A stretch of DNA of 64,000 nt from Cellulomonas fengjieae (GCF_018388465.1 NZ_CP074404.1:2976001-3040000); one strand, 5' to 3'. Shown: positions 17,537-26,334, counted from the stretch's first letter. Program-made: numbers and translations. Notes: a model not told the origin generated them from the sequence alone.

Positions 17537-18679
17537 ATGAGCCGGCCGTTGCGTGACCTCCCCGCGCGGCCGGACCTCCTCCTCGCGGCGCTGTCTGCGG
17601 CGCTGTCGGGCCGGGGACCCGCCGTCGCGCCCGGCGCGCACGGGCCCGTGAGTGCGCAGGTCGGGGACGACGTCGCGGTCGCCGTGCGGACGTCCGGCTC
17701 CACAGGCGAACCGCGCACGGTGCTGCTGTCCGCCTCCGCCCTGGTGGCCTCCGGCCGCGCCACGCACGCACGGCTCGCCGGACCCGGGCGGTGGTTGCTC
17801 GCACTGCCCACCGAGCACGTCGCGGGCCTCCAGGTGCTCGTCCGCTCCGTGCTGGCGGGGACCAGCCCGGTGACGCTCCCGACGGGCCCGTTCCGCGCCG
17901 CGGGGTTCGTGGCGGCCAGCGCGTCCCTGCCTGCCGACGGGCCGCGCTACACCTCGCTCGTGCCCACCCAGCTGGTCCGGCTGCTGGCCGACGAGGCCGC
18001 CACCGCGGCGCTCGGCGGGTTCGACGCCGTCCTGCTCGGGGGCGCCGCCGCGCCGCCGGACCTGCTCGCCCGGGCGCACTCCGCCGGGGTGGCGGTGGTC
18101 ACCACGTACGGCATGTCGGAGACCTGCGGCGGGTGCGTCTACGACGGGACGCCGCTCGACGGCGTCACCGTCCGCATCGACGACGACGGCCGCATCCTGC
18201 TGGCCGGGCCGGTGCTCGCCGACGGGTACCTGGACCGCCCCGACCTCGACTCCCAGGCGTTCGTCCAGGTGGACGGCGTCCGGCACCTGCGCACGACGGA
18301 CCTCGGCGCGTGGTCCGCCGGCACGCTGACGGTGCTCGGCCGCGCCGACGACGTGGTCGTCACCGGCGGCGCCAAGGTCCCGCCCGGGCCGGTCGAGGCC
18401 GTGCTGGCGGGGCTGCCGGGCATCGACGAGGTCTGCGTCGTGGGCGTGCCGGACCCGGAGTGGGGCCAGGCCGTGGTCGCGGTCGTCGTGCCGGCCGCCG
18501 GCGTCCGCCCGCCGTCGCTGGGCGAGGTCCGCGCGGCCGTCACCGACCGGATCGGCCCCATGCACGCCCCGCGCCACCTCGTGGTCGCGGACTCGCTCCC
18601 GGTCCGCGGCCCGGGCAAGATCGACCGTCGGGCTGCAGCGCAGCTCGCCGTCCACCAGCTCGAGAGGAACCTGACGTGA
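17537..18679 (+). CDS. menE: o-Succinylbenzoate-CoA ligase
   Basis: Adenylate-forming enzyme of the ANL family activating o-succinylbenzoate with CoA. The P-loop RTSGSTGEPRTVLL is near residues 51-64, the A5 motif TTYGMSETCGG near 195, the A7/A8 region DLGAWSAGTLTVLGRADDVVVTGG, and the catalytic lysine in RGPGKIDRR close to the end. 380 residues, short for the superfamily but typical of actinobacterial MenE. It overlaps menA by 4 bp (GTGA). Confidence 0.92.
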   Translation: MSRPLRDLPARPDLLLAALSAALSGRGPAVAPGAHGPVSAQVGDDVAVAVRTSGSTGEPRTVLLSASALVASGRATHARLAGPGRWLLALPTEHVAGLQVLVRSVLAGTSPVTLPTGPFRAAGFVAASASLPADGPRYTSLVPTQLVRLLADEAATAALGGFDAVLLGGAAAPPDLLARAHSAGVAVVTTYGMSETCGGCVYDGTPLDGVTVRIDDDGRILLAGPVLADGYLDRPDLDSQAFVQVDGVRHLRTTDLGAWSAGTLTVLGRADDVVVTGGAKVPPGPVEAVLAGLPGIDEVCVVGVPDPEWGQAVVAVVVPAAGVRPPSLGEVRAAVTDRIGPMHAPRHLVVADSLPVRGPGKIDRRAAAQLAVHQLERNLT

Positions 18680-19548
18680 CGACTGCCAGCGACTGGGTGC
18701 AGGGTGCACGGCCGCGGACGCTCCCTGCCGCGGCCGCCCCGGTGCTCGTCGGCACCGGCGCAGCCGCGCACCTGGGCGAGGCCCACCTGGGACGCGCGGC
18801 GCTCGCGCTCGGCGTCGCGCTCGCGCTGCAGGTGGGCGTCAACTACGCCAACGACTACTCCGACGGGATCCGCGGCACCGACGTGGACCGGGTGGGCCCC
18901 CTGCGGCTGACCGCGTCGGGCACCGCGAGCCCGGGCACCGTCAAGGCCGCCGCGTTCGCCGCGTTCGGCGTCGCAGCGCTCCTCGGTCTGGTACTCGTCG
19001 CCCTGACCGGGCACTGGTGGCTGCTCGCCGTCGGGGTCGTCGCGATCCTGGCGGCCTGGGGCTACACGGGCGGGAAGTCGCCCTACGGCTACCGCGGGCT
19101 CGGCGAGGTCGGCGTCTTCCTCTTCTTCGGCCTCGTGGCGGTGCTCGGCACCACGTACACACAGGCGGACGAGCTCTCGTGGCCCGCCTGGGTGGGTGCC
19201 GTGTCGATCGGCATGCTCGCGTGCGCGCTGCTCATGGCGAACAACCTGCGCGACGTGCCCACCGACGTCCTCGTCGGCAAGCGCACCCTCGCGGTGAGGC
19301 TGGGCGAGCGCCGCTCCCGCCAGGTGTACGCGGTGCTCGTGGTGGTGCCGGTGCTGCTGGGCGGGATCGTGTGCGCGTTCGCGTCACCGTGGACGCTGGT
19401 CGTGCTGGGGCTCCTGGCGCCCGCCGTCATCCTGGCCGTCACCGTGCTGGTCGGTGCGCGAGGTCGTGCGCTGGTCCCGGTCCTCGCGGGCACGGGCCTG
19501 CTCGAGCTCGCCTTCGGGGTGGCGCTGGGCCTCGGTCTGGCGCTGTAG
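18676..19548 (+). CDS. menA: 1,4-Dihydroxy-2-naphthoate polyprenyltransferase
   Basis: UbiA-superfamily integral membrane prenyltransferase attaching the polyprenyl chain to DHNA. Both Asp-rich motifs are visible: NYANDYSDGIRGTD near residue 57 and NNLRDVPTD near residue 192. About eight hydrophobic helices follow the family pattern. 290 residues. GTG start at 18676 overlaps the menE stop, so the two are co-translated. Confidence 0.94.
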   Translation: MTTASDWVQGARPRTLPAAAAPVLVGTGAAAHLGEAHLGRAALALGVALALQVGVNYANDYSDGIRGTDVDRVGPLRLTASGTASPGTVKAAAFAAFGVAALLGLVLVALTGHWWLLAVGVVAILAAWGYTGGKSPYGYRGLGEVGVFLFFGLVAVLGTTYTQADELSWPAWVGAVSIGMLACALLMANNLRDVPTDVLVGKRTLAVRLGERRSRQVYAVLVVVPVLLGGIVCAFASPWTLVVLGLLAPAVILAVTVLVGARGRALVPVLAGTGLLELAFGVALGLGLAL

Positions 19549-19594
19549 CGGCCGACCTGCGCCCGTCGCCGCGTGCCAGCTGCTCAGCGGCGCG

Positions 19595-19885
19595 TCACTG
19601 GCCCTCGCGGGAGGCCTCGTCGGCCGCGTCCTCCACGTCCGCGTCCTGCTGCGCGCCCTTGCCGAGCACCGGCCGGTCCCCCGCCGCGCGCCGACGCTCC
19701 GCCCGCTCCGCGAGCTGGCGGGCGGCCGCGTCGCGCGGGCCGCTCAGCAGCACGTACGACAGGGCCCAGGCCAGGAAGGCGGCGACCACGACCACCAGCC
19801 AGGACCGCAGGCCTGCCCACCAGAGCAGGCCGGCGCACGCGCCGAGGAGCGCGAGGCGCAGGACCGAGTAGACGACGAAAGGCAC
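19595..19885 (-). CDS. DUF4229-like small membrane protein
   Basis: 96-residue protein with two hydrophobic segments (about residues 3-22 and 24-44, FVVYSVLRLALLGACAGLL and WLVVVVAAFLAWALSYVLL). A charged Arg/Glu-rich tail with an acidic end follows. The motif FLAWALSYVLL followed by a charged helix resembles DUF4229 proteins of actinobacteria. Start GTG at 19885 with a TACCCT -10 six nt upstream, so probably leaderless. It is convergent with menA and divergent from the next gene. Function unknown. Confidence 0.72.
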   Translation of the reverse strand: MPFVVYSVLRLALLGACAGLLWWAGLRSWLVVVVAAFLAWALSYVLLSGPRDAAARQLAERAERRRAAGDRPVLGKGAQQDADVEDAADEASREGQ

Positions 19886-19891
19886 GACCCC

Positions 19892-19897
19892 AGGGTA
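19892..19897 (-). promoter_or_regulatory. -10 box of a leaderless promoter (DUF4229 gene)
   Basis: TACCCT on the minus strand (TANNNT) ends 6 nt before the GTG at 19885. No ribosome binding site. Confidence 0.45.
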
Positions 19898-19930
19898 GGC
19901 CGCGGGCGCGTGTGGGTGACGACAGGCGTC

Positions 19931-19936
19931 TAGTCT
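19931..19936 (+). promoter_or_regulatory. -10 box of a leaderless promoter (PLDc_N gene)
   Basis: TAGTCT (TANNNT) ends 6 nt before the GTG at 19943. No ribosome binding site. The divergent leaderless gene at 19885 lies 57 bp away. Confidence 0.45.
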
Positions 19937-19942
19937 GACTGG

Positions 19943-20257
19943 GTGAGGAACCTCGCTGTCCTGCTGATCATCGGCGTCACCATCTACTGCGTGATCGACG
20001 TGCTGCGCAGCAGCGCCGCCGAGCGGCTCGGCGTGCACAAGGGGCTGTGGGTCCTGCTGGTCCTCGTCGTCCCGGTGCTCGGGCCGCTCGCCTGGCTCGG
20101 CGTGCGCTGGTCGCGGCGCTCCTCCGGTGGGCCCACGCAGGCGCCGAACCGTGGCCGGACCACCGGTCCGGACGACGACCCCGACTTCCTGTCGCGGCTC
20201 GACGAGGAGCACCGGCGCACGGACCCCGGCACGTCCGACGGCCCGCCGGCGGCGTGA
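19943..20257 (+). CDS. PLDc N-terminal domain small membrane protein
   Basis: 104-residue protein with two transmembrane segments (about residues 4-21 and 34-52). The arrangement IYCVIDVLRSS, then GLWVLLVLVVPVLGPLAWLGVRW is typical of the PLDc_N domain found alone in many actinobacteria and at the start of cardiolipin synthases. A polar, acidic tail follows. No catalytic HKD motif is present, so it is not itself a phospholipase. Start GTG at 19943. Convergent with ccsB. Confidence 0.78.
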   Translation: MRNLAVLLIIGVTIYCVIDVLRSSAAERLGVHKGLWVLLVLVVPVLGPLAWLGVRWSRRSSGGPTQAPNRGRTTGPDDDPDFLSRLDEEHRRTDPGTSDGPPAA

Positions 20258-20293
20258 CCTGAGCGGGCGCGCCCGAGCCGCCGGACGGTGGCG

Positions 20294-21316
20294 TCAGACG
20301 CCCGAGTAGGAGTGCTTCCCCGTGACGACCAGGTTCACGACGGTGAAGTTGGCGATCACGACCGCGTAGCCGACGAACACGAAGTACGCCGCCCGCCGCC
20401 CGCTCCAGCCGCGGGTGGTGCGCGCGTGCAGGTAGGCCGCGTAGACCACCCAGGCCACGAACGTGCCGACCTCCTTGGGGTCCCAGCCCCAGTACCGGCC
20501 CCACGCGTGCTCTGCCCAGATGGCGCCGCCGATGAGGGTGAAGGTCCACAGGACGAACGCGATCGCGTTGAGCCGGAAGGACAGCGCCTCGAGCTCCCGC
20601 GAGCCGGGCACCTGCTCGAGCCAGCCGAACCTCGGCCCGCTGACCAGCGTGCGGAACCGGTCGGAGCTCGACCGGCCGGCGGTCCCGACGCCCACCGCAG
20701 GTGCGTCCTGGGCCAGGCCCTCCTCGCGGTAGCTGCGCAGGACCTGCAGCGCGGAGGACGCGAACGCGACCGTGAAGATGCCGGTCGCGATGATCGCGAC
20801 GCCGACGTGCAGGATCAGCCAGTAGCTCTGCAGGGCCGGCTGCACCGCGTCGGCCTGGATGTAGAAGGCGTTGAGCGCGAGGACGAGGGCCAGCACCGAG
20901 ATGCCCATGACGAGCACGCCCACGAAGGCGATGACCCGGCGGTGCTGCACGACCGTCAGCACCAGCACGGCGACGAACACACCGACGATCGTGAACTCGT
21001 ACATGTTGGCGGTCGGCCACCGGCCGGCGGCGATCCCGCGCAGCACGATGCCGGCGAAGAGCAGGACCAGCCCCAGCACCGTGGTCGAACGGGCGATGCC
21101 CTCGGCGCGGATCGAGCGGCCGGGCGCGCGCTGGGCCTCGGACCCTGCGACGGCGGTCGCGGGACGCCCGGATGCACCGGCCATCGCGGCCTCGGGCACG
21201 CGCTTCTGCGAACGCTCGGCGATGCGTGCCAGGTCGATGCTGAACGCGACCAGGGCGACGGTGAACGCGGTCGCGGCCCCCCAGACGAGCAAGGTGCTCA
21301 GGTCACCGGTGGTCAT
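20294..21316 (-). CDS. ccsB: Cytochrome c biogenesis protein CcsB/CcsA (haem handling)
   Basis: Integral membrane haem exporter/ligase partner of system II cytochrome c maturation. The tryptophan-rich WAEHAWGRYWGWDPKE motif near residue 275 is the haem-binding hallmark. About eight hydrophobic helices, 340 residues. The conserved segments NMYEFT and SYWLILHVGVA are also present. ATG at 21316 overlaps the resB stop (ATGA). It is the last gene of the resA-ccdA-resB-ccsB run, the order seen in mycobacteria. Confidence 0.93.
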   Translation of the reverse strand: MTTGDLSTLLVWGAATAFTVALVAFSIDLARIAERSQKRVPEAAMAGASGRPATAVAGSEAQRAPGRSIRAEGIARSTTVLGLVLLFAGIVLRGIAAGRWPTANMYEFTIVGVFVAVLVLTVVQHRRVIAFVGVLVMGISVLALVLALNAFYIQADAVQPALQSYWLILHVGVAIIATGIFTVAFASSALQVLRSYREEGLAQDAPAVGVGTAGRSSSDRFRTLVSGPRFGWLEQVPGSRELEALSFRLNAIAFVLWTFTLIGGAIWAEHAWGRYWGWDPKEVGTFVAWVVYAAYLHARTTRGWSGRRAAYFVFVGYAVVIANFTVVNLVVTGKHSYSGV

Positions 21317-23022
21317 GGTGTGCCCTCTCCTGAGGTCGGGCCGCGGGGAGCGACCGGGGGTCTGTCATCGGTGCGGGTCGCCAGCTGCGCGAGCACCCGG
21401 TCGAGCTCGGGCTGGAGGCCGACGTCGTCGCCGCGGGCCAGGCCGGCCGCGGTGACCACTGTACGGGGGTCCTGCCCGCCGGTACCGGGCGCGAAGCGGA
21501 GCCAGAGGCGTCGGCGGGGCGCGAAGAGCGAGGTGGCCAGACCGGCGAACGCGAGCAGCGCGAACACCAGCACGAACGGCAGCGCCGGGTCGTGGCGCAG
21601 GTCGAGCGCCACGTACCGGGGCAGGCCGTCGAAGGTCAGGGTGCCCATGCCGTCCGGGAGGTCGACCGTCTCGCCGGGGCGCACGACGAGCGTCACGGGG
21701 CTGTCGTCGGCGTCCATGAGCTGCGTCATCCGGGACTCGTCGAGCTCGTACACGTTCTGCGGCACCCCGGTGTCCAGGCCCAGGTTGCCCCGCCACACCG
21801 CGAGCACCAGCGCGGGGTCGTCGGGCTGGGGGTGGACGGACGCGTAGGCGGGGCCGAAGGCCGTCTCGCGCACGTCGACCGTCGGCAGCAGGTAGCCGAC
21901 GAGGCCGATCTGCTCCTGGTCGCCGGACACGTCAGGCACCTTGACCACGCCGCGCGAGGTGTACACCTCGTCCTGCGGCAGGAACGGCGTGGGGCCGGAG
22001 AACGCGACCTGGCCCGAGGCGTCGCGCACGGTGAGCTCGGGGGCGTACCCGTTGCCCTGCAGGTAGACCTTGGCGCCACCGGCCGTGAGGGGGTGGTTGA
22101 CCTTGATGGTCTCCGCCACCGGGTCCTCGCCGGGGTTGGTCAGCGTGACGTGCGCGGTGAAGTCGCGCGACTGCAGCGTGACCGGGTCGAACCGGGACTC
22201 GAACTCGTCGAGCCGCAGCGTGAACGGGACCAGGCTCTCGGGCGAGAACGCGGTGCCCTGCTCGAACGTGTCGTAGTCCACCTGGGCGTTGGCGAAGCCG
22301 CGGCCCTGGACCACGATCGCCTGCCCGCGGTAGTGCAGCATCTGGCCGGTGGCCACGGAGATGAGCAGGCCGACGAGCGCAAGGTGGAACAGCAGGTTGC
22401 CGGTCTCGCGCAGGTAGCCGCGCTCCGCGGAGACCGACCACGTGCCGCCGCCCTCGTCGCGCGCGTCCACCCGGTAGGTCGGGACGAACGGCAGCCAGCG
22501 CCACCCGGCGCGCAGGACGCCCACCGCGTCCTGCGCGGCCCGCTCGGGCGACGCCTCGACCGAGCCGGAACCCTGCGCCGGGAACCGGGCGAACCGGCGG
22601 GGCGCGCGCGGCGGCCGGCCGCGCACGCCGGCGAGGTGCACCTTGGTGCGCGGCAGGATGCAGCCGACCAGCGAGACGAACAGCAGGATGTAGATCGCCG
22701 AGAACCAGACCGACGAGTACACGTCGAAGAACCCGAGCCGGTCCAGCCAGGGGCCCGCCGTGGGGTGCTCGGCGATGTAGGTCGCCACCCGGGCGGCGTC
22801 CTGCGCGCGCTGCGGCCAGACGGTCCCGGGCACCGCGGCCACGGCCAGCAGCATGAGCAGGAGCAGCGCGACCCGCATGCTGGTGAGCTGGCGCCAGGCC
22901 CAGCGCAGCCAGCCGACGAACCCCAGCGCGGGCAGGGACGCGGGCACGGTCGACGTCGGGGCCGGGGCCTCCGTCGGCTCGGCGAAGACGTCGGAGAGGC
23001 CCTCGGGGCGGTGGGTCGTCAC
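21313..23022 (-). CDS. resB: Cytochrome c biogenesis protein ResB (Ccs1)
   Basis: Membrane partner of CcsB in system II cytochrome c maturation. Transmembrane helices lie near residues 47-67, 105-125 and 205-225, with a final helix near 480-500 (FVLVFALLAFAGLATSLFAPRRRLW). A large extracytoplasmic domain of about 250 residues sits between helices three and four. RETGNLLFHLALVGLLISV is the conserved helix. I start it at GTG 23022, 1 nt after the ccdA stop; the frame extends 30 bp upstream into ccdA. 569 residues. Confidence 0.91.
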   Translation of the reverse strand: MTTHRPEGLSDVFAEPTEAPAPTSTVPASLPALGFVGWLRWAWRQLTSMRVALLLLMLLAVAAVPGTVWPQRAQDAARVATYIAEHPTAGPWLDRLGFFDVYSSVWFSAIYILLFVSLVGCILPRTKVHLAGVRGRPPRAPRRFARFPAQGSGSVEASPERAAQDAVGVLRAGWRWLPFVPTYRVDARDEGGGTWSVSAERGYLRETGNLLFHLALVGLLISVATGQMLHYRGQAIVVQGRGFANAQVDYDTFEQGTAFSPESLVPFTLRLDEFESRFDPVTLQSRDFTAHVTLTNPGEDPVAETIKVNHPLTAGGAKVYLQGNGYAPELTVRDASGQVAFSGPTPFLPQDEVYTSRGVVKVPDVSGDQEQIGLVGYLLPTVDVRETAFGPAYASVHPQPDDPALVLAVWRGNLGLDTGVPQNVYELDESRMTQLMDADDSPVTLVVRPGETVDLPDGMGTLTFDGLPRYVALDLRHDPALPFVLVFALLAFAGLATSLFAPRRRLWLRFAPGTGGQDPRTVVTAAGLARGDDVGLQPELDRVLAQLATRTDDRPPVAPRGPTSGEGTP

Positions 23023-23023
23023 G

Positions 23024-23830
23024 TCACACCACCGGCACGAACGGGCCGCCACCGACGAGGACGCCCTGCAGCCAGGAGGACCACGTGCCCCAGACGCCGG
23101 TCACGAGGGCGAGGCCGAGGATCACGAGCATCCCGCCGCCGATGCGCATGATCGCGAGCCGGTGCCGGCGCAGGAAGCCGAGCATGCGCGCGCTGCGGTC
23201 GATGCCGAGCGCGACCAGCAGGAACGGCAGCCCGAGGCCGAGGCAGAACACCGCGGCGAGCAGCGCCCCGCGACCCGCCGACCCCTCGTCGAGGGAGAGC
23301 GTCAGGATGGCGGCGAGCGTCGGTCCGATGCACGGCACCCAGCCGAGCCCGAACGTCACGCCGAGCAGGGGTGCGCCCCACAGGCCCGCGCGGGGCGCGA
23401 GGTGCAGGCGCCGCTCGTTCTGCAGGAACGGGATCAGTCCCAGGAACCCGAGGCCCAGCACGATGACGACGACGCCCAGCACGCGCGTGATGGGGTCCTG
23501 GTACTCGACCAGCAGGCCGCCCAGGGAGCCCGCGAGGACCGCGAGCGCGACGAACACGGCGGTGAACCCGGCGACGAACAGCGCGACGCCGAGCAGCACG
23601 CGGCTGCGGGCGGGGGCCGTGCGCACGAGCGTCGTCCCGGTCGGGACCGCGACGCGCTCGGCGGCGCCGGTCATGCCGCCCAGGTAGCCGACGTACGCCG
23701 GGACGAGGGGCAGCACGCACGGCGACGCGAACGAGACGAGCCCGGCCAGCAGCGCCACGGGGATCGCCAGCAGCAGCGAGCCGGAGACCACCGTCTGGCC
23801 GAAGGCGTCACCCGCGTCGAGCAGCATCAT
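23024..23830 (-). CDS. ccdA: Cytochrome c biogenesis thiol-disulfide transporter CcdA
   Basis: Six-helix membrane protein that passes reducing equivalents from cytoplasmic thioredoxin to ResA. The two redox cysteines sit in SFASPCVLPLVPAYVGYL (near residue 37) and LGWVPCIGPTLAAIL (near residue 162). 268 residues. The first ATG (23830) overlaps the upstream thioredoxin-like gene stop (ATGA). The long frame upstream is antisense shadow. Confidence 0.93.
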   Translation of the reverse strand: MMLLDAGDAFGQTVVSGSLLLAIPVALLAGLVSFASPCVLPLVPAYVGYLGGMTGAAERVAVPTGTTLVRTAPARSRVLLGVALFVAGFTAVFVALAVLAGSLGGLLVEYQDPITRVLGVVVIVLGLGFLGLIPFLQNERRLHLAPRAGLWGAPLLGVTFGLGWVPCIGPTLAAILTLSLDEGSAGRGALLAAVFCLGLGLPFLLVALGIDRSARMLGFLRRHRLAIMRIGGGMLVILGLALVTGVWGTWSSWLQGVLVGGGPFVPVV

Positions 23831-24423
23831 GACGCGGGCTGCGGGGCGGGCTGCTCCGCGAGGAGCTCGTCGACCATCGAGCGCAGGGTCGTCGGGTCGG
23901 CGAGGCCGAGGATGCGTCCGGCGACGTGGCCCTCGCGGTCCAGCAGGATCGTCGTCGGCACCGCGTTCACCGGCACCGTCCCCTGCAGCGCCGCGATCGC
24001 CGTCCCGTCCGTGTCCGCCAGGCTCGGGTACGGGACCGCGAACTGCCGCTCGAACGCCTGCGCGGTGCCGGCGTCGTCCGTGCGGTTGATGCCGAGCAGG
24101 CGCACGCCGTCGTCGGCGTAGTCGGTGGACAGCGCCGCGAGGTCGGGCGCCTCGGCGCGGCACGGCGGGCAGTTGGCATACCAGGTGTTCAGGACGACGA
24201 CGTCGCCGCGCCAGTCGGCCACGTCCTGCACGGTGCCCGCGAAGTCCGTGCCGGCGAGATCGAGCGGACCCGACCTCTCGCCCACGGGCCACGTGGTGGT
24301 GCTGCCGTCACCGGACTGGTAGCCCTGGTCGACGACGTCGTCCGGGGTGGTGGAGGCCTCGGGCGCGCACCCCGCGAGGAGCAGCACCGCGAGGGCGCTC
24401 ACGACGAGCGTGCGCCCCCGCAC
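23827..24423 (-). CDS. resA: TlpA/ResA-like thioredoxin lipoprotein
   Basis: Extracytoplasmic thiol-disulfide reductase keeping apocytochrome c cysteines reduced. Lipobox LLLAGC with Cys19; the active site is WYANCPPCRAEAP near residues 82-94; the cis-proline region VPTTILLDREG is near residue 157. 198 residues. GTG start at 24423, 1 nt after the upstream stop. Adjacent ccdA, resB and ccsB confirm the pathway. Confidence 0.9.
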   Translation of the reverse strand: MRGRTLVVSALAVLLLAGCAPEASTTPDDVVDQGYQSGDGSTTTWPVGERSGPLDLAGTDFAGTVQDVADWRGDVVVLNTWYANCPPCRAEAPDLAALSTDYADDGVRLLGINRTDDAGTAQAFERQFAVPYPSLADTDGTAIAALQGTVPVNAVPTTILLDREGHVAGRILGLADPTTLRSMVDELLAEQPAPQPAS

Positions 24424-24424
24424 G

Positions 24425-25081
24425 TCAGGCCCCCGCGACCGTGGACGCGCCGGGCAGCAGCACCGCGGCGGGCTCGCTGTAGCCGATCCCGACCAGCGTG
24501 TCGTCCTCGAAGCGCAGGCTGGTCAGGGACGCGACCGAGCACTGCCGCTTGCGCGGGTCGTGCCACAGGTGCCGGTTCTCGAGCGCGAGCCGCGTGACCC
24601 AGACCGGCAGCTGGTGGCTGACCAGCACGGCCTCGTGGCCGCGGGCCAGGGTGCGCGCCTTCTCGACGGCGGCCAGCATGCGGTCCACCTGCTCCTGGTA
24701 CGGCTCGCCCCAGGACGGCCGGAACGGGTTGCGCAGGAAGGGCCAGTGCTCGGGGTGGCGCAGCGAGCCGTCGCCGACGCCGAACGTCTTGCCCTCGAAG
24801 TGGTTGCCCGCCTCGATGATCCGCTCGTCGGTGCCGACGTCGAGTCCGAACGCCTCGGCGATGGGGCGGGCCGTCTCCTGCGCGCGCTGCAGCGGCGAGG
24901 CGACGACCGCGACGACGTCCCGGCGGGGACCGCCGGACTCCCCCGCGAGGTGGTCGGCGACCATGTGGGCCATCGCCACACCGCGCTCGGACAGCCGGAA
25001 GCCGGGCAGCCGCCCGTAGAGCACGCCGCCGGGGTTGTGCACCTCGCCGTGCCGCATCAGGTGGATCGTGGTCGCAACCAT
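24425..25081 (-). CDS. Histidine phosphatase family protein
   Basis: Phosphoglycerate-mutase-like phosphatase, 218 residues. The catalytic phosphohistidine motif is HLMRHGEVHNP near residue 8-18, with conserved ASPLQRAQETA and the second histidine in VLVSHQLPVW. Substrate unknown. It stands 1 nt before resA in the cytochrome c maturation run, as the homologous gene does in mycobacteria (Rv0525 before Rv0526), so it is co-transcribed. ATG at 25081 begins MVATTIHLMRHGE. Confidence 0.9.
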   Translation of the reverse strand: MVATTIHLMRHGEVHNPGGVLYGRLPGFRLSERGVAMAHMVADHLAGESGGPRRDVVAVVASPLQRAQETARPIAEAFGLDVGTDERIIEAGNHFEGKTFGVGDGSLRHPEHWPFLRNPFRPSWGEPYQEQVDRMLAAVEKARTLARGHEAVLVSHQLPVWVTRLALENRHLWHDPRKRQCSVASLTSLRFEDDTLVGIGYSEPAAVLLPGASTVAGA

Positions 25082-25128
25082 GGGTCCAGTCTCGCAAACA
25101 CTCCTGTGTTCCCCGGACACCGGGCCCG

Positions 25129-25617
25129 TCACTCTGCGTGACACGCGCCACCCGTGAGGTGCAGGCGGACGGTCTCCATCGCGTCGCCCAGTGCGGCGAA
25201 CTGCTCGGGGCTGAGCACGTCGACCAGGTGGTTGCGCACGGACTGCACGTGGCTCGGCGCCGCGGCGACCAGGGTCTGCCAGCCCTTCTCGGTCAGCGTG
25301 CAGTTGACGCCGCGCGCGTCCTCGACGCACGGCAGCCGCACCACGAGGCCCTGCTCCTCCATGCGCCGGATGGTGTGCGTGAGCCGGCTGCGGGAGTGCG
25401 CGAGGTTGTCGGCCAGCTGCGCCATCCGCAGGGTCCGCTCGGGCGCCTCGGAGAGCCGCACCAGGACCTCGTACTCGTGCCTGGACAGCCCCGTCTCCTG
25501 CTCGAGCTCGTGGTCGAGCGCGGCGTACAGGCGGTCGACGCCGCCGCGGAAGGAGCGCCAGTGGGCCTGCTGCTCCGCGTCGAGCCACTTCACGGTGGTC
25601 GGGGTGTCGGTCGTCAT
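25129..25617 (-). CDS. MarR family transcriptional regulator
   Basis: 162-residue winged-helix regulator. Core features are LSRHEYEVLVRLSEAPERTLRMAQLADNLAHSRSRLTHTIRRMEEQGLV, the recognition helix and wing, then DARGVNCTLTEKG. ATG at 25617 has AAGGAG 8 nt upstream; the frame extends further but without a ribosome binding site. It is divergent from yceI; a dyad at 25659-25687 in the shared promoter region is the probable operator. Such MarR genes next to YceI occur repeatedly in actinobacteria. Confidence 0.9.
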   Translation of the reverse strand: MTTDTPTTVKWLDAEQQAHWRSFRGGVDRLYAALDHELEQETGLSRHEYEVLVRLSEAPERTLRMAQLADNLAHSRSRLTHTIRRMEEQGLVVRLPCVEDARGVNCTLTEKGWQTLVAAAPSHVQSVRNHLVDVLSPEQFAALGDAMETVRLHLTGGACHAE

Positions 25618-25658
25618 GCCAGTACTCCTTGCGTGGACTGCGGTTGCGCGCGCGCTGC

Positions 25659-25703
25659 AACTGTAGTACAACTTTGAACTAACAGTTTGGTTGACGATTC
25701 AAC
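25659..25703. promoter_or_regulatory. Operator candidates between marR and yceI
   Basis: AACTGTAGT (25659-25667) faces ACTAACAGTT (25678-25687), complementary apart from one extra base, around a 10-nt centre. A second dyad GTTGA-CGAT-TCAAC is at 25690-25703. The stretch is AT-rich against a very GC-rich background. Plausible MarR sites controlling both divergent genes. Confidence 0.5.
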
Positions 25704-25720
25704 AACCAGGAGGACATCTC

Positions 25721-26278
25721 GTGAGCACCGCCACCACCGCAGTCCCGACCGGCCTGACCGCAGGCACCTGGGCGATCGACGCGTCCCACACCGAGGCCGC
25801 GTTCACCGTCCGGCACGCCGGCATCTCGAAGGTTCGCGGCACGATCGCCGTCACCGGGGGCACCGTCGTCGTCGGCGAGGACCTGACGGCGACGTCGGTC
25901 TCCGTCACGCTCGACCCCTCGACCGTCACGACGGGGGACGCCACCCGCGACGGCCACCTGAAGTCGGGCGACTTCTTCGACGTGGAGAAGTTCGGCCAGT
26001 GGACGTTCGTCTCCACGCAGATCCGCGAGGCGGGCGGGCACCACGTGATCGCCGGTGACCTCACCATCCACGGCGTCACGCGCCCCGTCGAGCTCGAGAC
26101 CGAGTTCAACGGCACCGCGGTCGACCCGTTCGGCAACACCCGTGCCGGCTTCGAGGCCACCGTGACGATCTCCCGCAAGGACTTCGACCTCACCTGGAAC
26201 GCGGCCCTCGAGGCCGGCGGCGTCCTGATCTCCGACAAGGTCGTCATCACGCTCGACGTCTCCATCATCAAGGGCTGA
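25721..26278 (+). CDS. YceI family protein
   Basis: 185-residue lipocalin-like protein of the YceI family, which binds polyisoprenoid or other amphiphilic lipids. Signatures are WAIDASHTEAAFTVRHAGISKVRGT at the start, HLKSGDFFDVEKF, DLTIHGVTRPVELE and ISRKDFDLTWN. No signal peptide, so cytoplasmic as in many actinobacteria. GTG start at 25721 with AGGAGG (25708-25713) 7 nt upstream decides against the longer frame at 25691. A polyprenyl ligand would fit the menaquinone genes nearby but is not shown. Confidence 0.92.
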   Translation: MSTATTAVPTGLTAGTWAIDASHTEAAFTVRHAGISKVRGTIAVTGGTVVVGEDLTATSVSVTLDPSTVTTGDATRDGHLKSGDFFDVEKFGQWTFVSTQIREAGGHHVIAGDLTIHGVTRPVELETEFNGTAVDPFGNTRAGFEATVTISRKDFDLTWNAALEAGGVLISDKVVITLDVSIIKG

Positions 26279-26298
26279 CGCAGCAGCACGTCCGCCGG

Positions 26299-26325
26299 CG
26301 GCCGGGTCCCCCGTGGACCCGGCCG
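26299..26325. terminator. Hairpin between convergent yceI and rex
   Basis: An 11-bp perfect stem (CGGCCGGGTCC with its complement) around loop CCCGT, in the 56-bp gap between the two stop codons. Suits bidirectional termination. Confidence 0.6.
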
Positions 26326-26334
26326 TTCGCGCGT

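Noticed and set aside
20264..20275. Palindrome CGGGCGCGCCCG between PLDc_N and ccsB
   Set aside because: Twelve-bp GC palindromes without a loop are expected by chance at this GC content; too weak to call a terminator.
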